The notes below the pieces were generated by a model. The model saw nothing but the letters and a program-made list of their open reading frames with translations, was not told where the DNA came from and did not search any database. This document shows, in pieces, positions 6,835 through 10,872 of a stretch of DNA of 10,872 nucleotides. Within the stretch, counting starts at the first letter, position 1; every line of letters begins with the position of its first letter. The position numbers and the translations under genes are program-made. This DNA is from an uncultured bacterium (lineage in GTDB: Bacteria > Bacillota > Clostridia > Lachnospirales > Lachnospiraceae): positions 1-10,872 of the forward strand of contig CAMGRE010000073.1 in NCBI GenBank assembly GCA_946061355.1, written 5' to 3'.

Positions 6835-6976
6835 AATATCCTTCTTCCGTTTTATTTCCGATCCCGTTCTCTCCGGAACATCTCTTAAGCTGTTCGCGTT
6901 CAATCTCCTTAAAAGAAAGATAATCCGCCACACTGCCGGAGCCGGCAAAGCGCTCCCATCCATCCCTGTATTCCAT
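6779..6976 (-). CDS. YqzL-like small protein
   Basis: A 65-residue protein whose first 26 residues carry a pattern I associate with the YqzL-like family: a Trp near residue 7, then F-A-x-S-G-S-V-A-D-Y-L, then KEIE. YqzL lies between era and recO in Bacillus and relatives, and this gene has the same place; its function is unknown. The start is the ATG at 6974-6976 with AGGGGG 8 bases upstream. An in-frame GTG at 7010-7012 has GGGAGG 5 bases upstream and would add 12 residues, but the family begins close to the Trp, so I prefer the ATG. The frame runs 56 bases into recO, giving a Gly/Asp-rich tail that is probably not conserved. Typical members are near 45-55 residues, so the tail may be an extension or follow a small frameshift. 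Confidence 0.7.
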   Translation of the reverse strand: MEYRDGWERFAGSGSVADYLSFKEIEREQLKRCSGENGIGNKTEEGYYAGLYHGDGDGFKDRSRG

Positions 6977-6984
6977 CGTGCATT

Positions 6985-6990
6985 CCCCCT
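6985..6990 (-). promoter_or_regulatory. Ribosome binding site for the YqzL-like gene
   Basis: AGGGGG lies 8 bases before the ATG at 6974-6976. A second SD, GGGAGG at 7018-7023, lies 5 bases before an in-frame GTG at 7010-7012, so two starts are possible. A 5-pair inverted repeat (GTCGT 6991-6995, ACGAC 7006-7010) lies between them. Confidence 0.5.
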
Positions 6991-7086
6991 GTCGTCTGTT
7001 GTCATACGACACGGAAACCTCCCGCGTCTTACTGATTAGGTTCTGCACAATCCGCTATTTCTATGAGTGGGAAAAGCTGGCATGCG

Positions 7087-7995
7087 CTACTGCATATCCT
7101 CCTGCCGGTAACCGAAATTCTTTAACAGGAAATCGCTGTCCCTCCAGTCCTTTTTGACCTTGACCCAAAGCTTCAGGTTCACCTGTGATTCCAGCAGTTC
7201 TTCAATATCCATTCTGGCGGAGGATCCGATCCGCTTTAACATCGCCCCCTGCTTTCCGATGATAATCCCCTTGTGGGATTCCCTCTCGCAGATAATGGTC
7301 GCATCGATATCAACAATCTTTTTCCTGTATTTCATGCTCTCAACGGCCACTGCGATCCCATGTGGAATCTCATCCTCCAAACAGCGCAGCGCCTTCTCCC
7401 GGATCAGCTCCGCCACGATCTGGCGTTCCGGCTGATCAGTGATCACATCCTCATCATAAAACGCGGGACCATACGGCAAATACTTCATAATGCAGGAGAT
7501 CAGTTCGTCCGTATTATCCCCCTTAAGGGCAGACACCGGTACGATCTCCGCAAAATCCATCTCCTTGCGGTAAGTATCGATAAAGAGGAGCACCTCTTCC
7601 TTTTTCACTGTGTCCGTCTTGTTGATCACAAGAATCACCGGCGTGTTACATTTCTTCAGAAGTTCTATGATATGGCGCTCTCCGGCACCGATATAGGTGG
7701 TCGGCTCCACCAGCCACAATACGACATCGACATCCCGCACCGTATGCTCCGCCACATTCACCATGTAATCTCCCAGCTTGTTCTTGGCCTTGTGGATTCC
7801 CGGTGTGTCCAGGAATACAATCTGCCCCTCCTCCGAAGTATAAACAGTCTGGATCCTGTTTCTGGTTGTCTGAGGCTTACTGGACGTGATCGCGATCTTC
7901 TGTCCGATCAGCCGGTTCATCAGTGTCGACTTGCCCACATTCGGTCTGCCGATCAGTGCGGCAAAACCGGATTTAAATGTCTGCTTTTCACTCAT
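7087..7995 (-). CDS. era: GTPase Era
   Basis: A 302-residue protein, normal length for Era, an essential GTPase that binds the 3' end of 16S rRNA during 30S maturation. The GTPase domain shows G1 GRPNVGKS (16-23), QTTRNR (42-47) for switch I, G3 DTPG (63-66), G4 NKTD (125-128) and G5 SAL (155-157). The C-terminal KH domain has GIIIGKQGAMLKRIG (243-257), the RNA-binding loop. All key residues are present. The start is the ATG at 7993-7995, which overlaps the DUF4349 stop by 8 bases (ATGAGTGA), so translation is probably coupled. AAGGA lies about 9 bases upstream. It is followed by the YqzL-like gene and recO, the conserved Firmicutes order. No terminator is visible after it. Confidence 0.98.
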   Translation of the reverse strand: MSEKQTFKSGFAALIGRPNVGKSTLMNRLIGQKIAITSSKPQTTRNRIQTVYTSEEGQIVFLDTPGIHKAKNKLGDYMVNVAEHTVRDVDVVLWLVEPTTYIGAGERHIIELLKKCNTPVILVINKTDTVKKEEVLLFIDTYRKEMDFAEIVPVSALKGDNTDELISCIMKYLPYGPAFYDEDVITDQPERQIVAELIREKALRCLEDEIPHGIAVAVESMKYRKKIVDIDATIICERESHKGIIIGKQGAMLKRIGSSARMDIEELLESQVNLKLWVKVKKDWRDSDFLLKNFGYRQEDMQ

Positions 7996-9061
7996 CCTTC
8001 TTTTCCTTATCTGTCTGTTGATTCTGATATCCGTTCTGTCCCGGATTCATCGCCTGATTCTGCGGCGGATACACTGCCTGCCCGGAGCGTTTGGTAAACA
8101 CCGGCGGAAGCTTTCCTCTCTTCCCCTGCACGCCTCTCTTTGCCCTGCTCTTATCGACCGCTTTGATGATCAGACGCACCACAAGGACAAAGATCAGAAT
8201 AATAATCACCCAGAGAACGATAAACGGCAGGCAGATCACAAAGTTGATGGCGAAGTTCTTAAGCCCCGCTCCCACTTCGTAGAGGCTGTTCATAAAGCCG
8301 GTTCCCATCTTTTCAAATGCACTCAGTTCCTCTGTCGGTGTGATCGTCTCAGTTTCCGTGATATCTATGTAAATCGTGCTGTAATCGATCTGATTGTCAA
8401 ACGTGCGCAGCTGGGACTCCATACTTTCCAGTTCATAGCGCACATCGGAAAGCCTCGACTCGATCTCGATGATATCAGAGACATTCTCTGCCTGCTCCAT
8501 CAGTTCAAGCAGCCTCTCCTGCTCTGTCTGCAGCGCCTTCTTGCGGCTCTCCATATCCACATACTGCAGCGTCACATCCTCTGTGGATTCACTCAGGTTC
8601 ACGATATTCGCCTGTTCCCCGACCTCATCCACAAAACTGTCAAGTTTATCGACCGGCACTCTCGCCGTCACATAGCTGTAATGACTCTCCTTGCCGATCG
8701 TATAATCCTGTATATAACCGCCGAGTTGTGCCACCCTGTCCTGGATATCTGCCAGCAAGCCGTCCAGGTTCTTCGTCTCCACAGACATGTTGACCGTGCG
8801 GATCAGCTTCCTGCCGCTCTGGACCTGCGGCTGCACCTCGCCGTCCATATCCGATACAGGCTCTTCCGCCGCTTCCTCATAACTGTCATAACCCGCATCA
8901 GCATTGAACGAGGCTTTTGCCAGACCGGCTCCTGTATAGGACGAGTTTTCCATCACGGCAGAATCCGACGTCGCCTGACTGCTTCCACAGCCCGTGATCG
9001 AAAGTGCAAGCACAAGTGACAAACCCGCCACCCATAATCCTTTTTTTCTGCTTTCTTTCAT
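7988..9061 (-). CDS. DUF4349 lipoprotein with C-terminal membrane helix
   Basis: A 357-residue protein of the DUF4349 type. It begins with a lipoprotein signal: basic MKESRKK, hydrophobic 9-20, then SITGC with the lipid-accepting Cys at 25. An acidic linker follows to about 83. The DUF4349 region is about 84-260, including RTVNMSVETKNLDGLLADIQ and a long coiled coil near 165-222. Next come a strong membrane helix (about 270-300) and a basic, then Gln/Asn/Pro-rich, tail (310-357) likely in the cytoplasm. Function is unknown for the family. The start is the ATG at 9059-9061, with GAGGAGG (9068-9074) 6 bases away, inside the end of the upstream gene. The frame is open 52 codons further up, but that part overlaps the peptidase gene and lacks a signal peptide. 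It ends overlapping era by 8 bases, an unusually tight link to an essential gene. Confidence 0.92.
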   Translation of the reverse strand: MKESRKKGLWVAGLSLVLALSITGCGSSQATSDSAVMENSSYTGAGLAKASFNADAGYDSYEEAAEEPVSDMDGEVQPQVQSGRKLIRTVNMSVETKNLDGLLADIQDRVAQLGGYIQDYTIGKESHYSYVTARVPVDKLDSFVDEVGEQANIVNLSESTEDVTLQYVDMESRKKALQTEQERLLELMEQAENVSDIIEIESRLSDVRYELESMESQLRTFDNQIDYSTIYIDITETETITPTEELSAFEKMGTGFMNSLYEVGAGLKNFAINFVICLPFIVLWVIIILIFVLVVRLIIKAVDKSRAKRGVQGKRGKLPPVFTKRSGQAVYPPQNQAMNPGQNGYQNQQTDKEKKDE

Positions 9062-9062
9062 T

Positions 9063-10872
9063 TTATTCCTCCTCATTTCCGAACAACGGTGTAATCGTCT
9101 CAAAAAGCGCCTTCTGCTCTTTGATCTTCTCCTCATTTCCCACAACGCAGAGGCATTCATCCGCAAGGAATGCTTCCAGATAGCCGGCCAGCGCACGAAT
9201 ATCCTCCGGAGTGGCATCTAACATCTGCTCTCTCTCCCTCTGGGTGTCCTCATACGTATAATTGGTCAGATACGCCGTCATGGAACGGCTGCCCTTCGCC
9301 GAAGGCGTCAGCGGCATATCACTCTCACTGACGGCGCCGATGATAAACTTCGTCATCGTGCGCTCATCCGCCTGAAATTTCTTCACATAATCCACAGCGC
9401 CCTCGTACGCTCCGATCGTCCTCTCCAGATTCGGATCGCGGTAGGACACAAAATAGCTGTCACCCGTCTTTCCGAACGCGCACATACATCCGTAAGCGCC
9501 GCCTCTGACCCTGACCTGATTCCACAGATATTCATATCCCATCATTACCTTCAGCACACGCAGCGCTCCGGTATAGGGAAGTCCTTTTCTGATGAAGTTG
9601 CCCGCACGGCACACATACTGCACCTGAGCCGAAGACATGAGCCCTTCGTTCTTTTTCACAACCACAGGCTTGTACGGCTGCTTTGCGACCGGCTCCGTAT
9701 GAAGCGACTGTTTCAGCGCCTTCACGCATCTCTCGATATCGCCCTTCCCTTCCTCTGCCGTGTAATCCACCATCAGATTCTCCGGACGGAAGATCATCTT
9801 TTCGAGGGTTTTCAGCTTCTCAATGACATCCGCCTTTCTCTCGTCAAAATGCTCCTCGATCTCCTCAAGCACCTTATAAAATTCGTATCCGTTAAACTGT
9901 TCCGAAATTGCCGCTGTCTCAGAAAAATAGGACATGGCACGGACTGCCGCCAGGGAATGTCCGGCGCTCATGAAATTCGCCTGCACACGTGATTTGGTCT
10001 CCGAGAGAATCTCATGCAGACGCTTCTCATCCTCCAGTCCGGTCGTCAGCATCATCTCCTGCATCAGCGCGAACGCTTTGTCCAGATTGTCATAGAGTAC
10101 CTTTGCCTTCACCTCAAAGGTGATCCTGCACTCCTGCAGATTCCGGGCATTCACATAAGTGGCGAGAGATGTTGCGATCCCGCCGGTCTGCAGATTGATC
10201 TCATCAAACAGCTCCCCGTAGTTGTAATGCTCCGTGTTCATCAGCCCGAGCACTGACTTATAGATCCCGATATACGGGAACAACTCCGCCGGTATCTGCG
10301 TCATATCAAATAAGAGCCTCACATACCCGATCCCGTTCGTAAAGATATCATGGTGCAATATGACAGTTCCGTCACAAACCTCCTCCCGGTTAACGTACGG
10401 CTCTGCTTCCCTCTTAATATCCTCTCTGGCAAGGAGCGGAATCTTCCGGATATCCTCCTCGCGGCTCGGCTCCTCCTGATATCTGGCAAGCGCTTCCGTT
10501 TCCTCCACCAGCTTACCAATCTGCTCTTTTGTAAAGGAAGCTTTCAGCGCCGCAAGCTTATCCTTTAACGCCTTCTCCTCCTTCGCGGCAAGTCCTCTCA
10601 CGGGTTCCACCAACACCACGGAGCTGTGATGATTGTCAAGGAGATAGGTGCGGATCAGTTCCTCAAAATACCCCTCATCCACCTTCTGTTTCAGGGCTGT
10701 GAACGTATCCTCCGCCTCCACATGCAGGAAAGGCTTCGTGTCGTCATACAGCCAGCTGTCAAGCGCCTGCAGTCCGTACATCAGTCCCTTGGGATAAGAA
10801 CCGAAATCAGCCTCCCTGTATTTGAACTCGTAGTAATTGAGTGCGGCACGAAGGGATTTTTTGTCAATCCCG
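9063..10872 (-). CDS. M16C insulinase-family zinc peptidase (presequence-protease-like), C-terminal part
   Basis: The frame is open to the right edge, so the gene enters from outside; 602 C-terminal residues are seen of a protein that is usually about 970. The internal ATG at 10779-10781 is not the start, because the upstream codons (YYEFKYREADFGSYPKG) are family sequence. Visible in order are the end of the first half, the M16C-associated linker (EPVRGLAAKEEKALKDKL and IRKIPLLAREDI), and the second M16 domain with RVRGGAYG (about 454-461 of the visible part), whose Arg and Tyr match the substrate-positioning pair of this family. The HxxEH zinc motif lies in the N-terminal domain outside the window. 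There is no sign of secretion here. It probably degrades peptides in the cytoplasm. Its TAA is one base from the DUF4349 ATG, so the two are coupled. Confidence 0.93.
   Translation of the reverse strand, partial: GIDKKSLRAALNYYEFKYREADFGSYPKGLMYGLQALDSWLYDDTKPFLHVEAEDTFTALKQKVDEGYFEELIRTYLLDNHHSSVVLVEPVRGLAAKEEKALKDKLAALKASFTKEQIGKLVEETEALARYQEEPSREEDIRKIPLLAREDIKREAEPYVNREEVCDGTVILHHDIFTNGIGYVRLLFDMTQIPAELFPYIGIYKSVLGLMNTEHYNYGELFDEINLQTGGIATSLATYVNARNLQECRITFEVKAKVLYDNLDKAFALMQEMMLTTGLEDEKRLHEILSETKSRVQANFMSAGHSLAAVRAMSYFSETAAISEQFNGYEFYKVLEEIEEHFDERKADVIEKLKTLEKMIFRPENLMVDYTAEEGKGDIERCVKALKQSLHTEPVAKQPYKPVVVKKNEGLMSSAQVQYVCRAGNFIRKGLPYTGALRVLKVMMGYEYLWNQVRVRGGAYGCMCAFGKTGDSYFVSYRDPNLERTIGAYEGAVDYVKKFQADERTMTKFIIGAVSESDMPLTPSAKGSRSMTAYLTNYTYEDTQREREQMLDATPEDIRALAGYLEAFLADECLCVVGNEEKIKEQKALFETITPLFGNEEE
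9068..9074 (-). promoter_or_regulatory. Ribosome binding site for the DUF4349 gene, inside the peptidase 3' end
   Basis: GAGGAGG lies 6 bases before the ATG at 9059-9061 and also encodes the final Glu codons of the peptidase. It fixes the DUF4349 start and implies translational coupling, because ribosomes ending on the TAA at 9063-9065 sit on the next start. Confidence 0.75.

Noticed and set aside
6835..7005. N-terminal extension of RecO by 57 residues
   Set aside because: The RecO OB fold starts at the ATG at 6832-6834 with its own SD, and the upstream DNA codes for the YqzL-like protein in another frame.
7886..9019. Plus-strand open frame of 377 codons opposite the DUF4349 gene
   Set aside because: It is a shadow of the DUF4349 gene and the start of era; there is no SD or recognisable domain, and the composition is His/Leu/Arg-rich.
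9062..9217. N-terminal extension of the DUF4349 protein
   Set aside because: The extra 52 residues overlap the peptidase gene, are Arg-rich and would hide the lipoprotein signal that starts exactly at the well-spaced ATG at 9059-9061.
1..10872. Mobile element, CRISPR array, toxin-antitoxin, phage or defence system
   Set aside because: No transposase, integrase, terminal repeats, spaced direct repeats or defence domains were seen; all of the DNA is explained by housekeeping genes and short intergenic regions.

Overview
The window looks like a chromosomal housekeeping region of a low-to-mid GC Clostridia, most likely a Lachnospiraceae. The grounds are protein family resemblance: the short bS21 with its KYN end, a PF06541 membrane protein of clostridial type, single-chain (alpha2) GlyRS, a DUF4349 lipoprotein and an M16C peptidase next to era. 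AT-rich intergenic DNA, strong GGAGG-type Shine-Dalgarno (SD) sites and some GTG starts fit this. Every gene I can support is on the minus strand, so transcription runs from the right edge to the left edge.

In transcription order: (1) the C-terminal 602 residues of an M16C insulinase-family peptidase, cut by the right edge; (2) a DUF4349 lipoprotein one base downstream; (3) era, overlapping it by 8 bases; (4) after 110 bases, a small YqzL-like gene that overlaps (5) recO; (6) an unrecognised lipoprotein; (7) glyS; (8) alaS; (9) rpsU with its own sigma-A type promoter and terminator; (10) a PF06541 membrane protein ending in a second terminator; (11) the first 50 codons of a membrane-anchored sensor, probably a chemotaxis receptor, with its own promoter and cut by the left edge.

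Genes 1 to 8 have gaps of 1 to 110 bases or overlaps, with no internal terminator that I could see, so they may form one long transcript. It would join envelope proteins (peptidase, two lipoproteins), ribosome maturation (Era), recombination repair (RecO) and tRNA charging (GlyRS, AlaRS). rpsU begins 20 bases past the alaS stop with no terminator between, so it can be fed by both its own promoter and alaS readthrough.

I saw no mobile element, CRISPR array, phage gene, tRNA, rRNA or defence system, and no gene-free stretch over 300 bases. I do not find a new biological system here. The points worth a second look are small: an SD-flanking structure in the rpsU leader, the YqzL-recO overlap, a RecO without zinc-finger cysteines, an uncharacterised lipoprotein between recO and glyS, and a DUF4349 lipoprotein that appears anchored at both ends.
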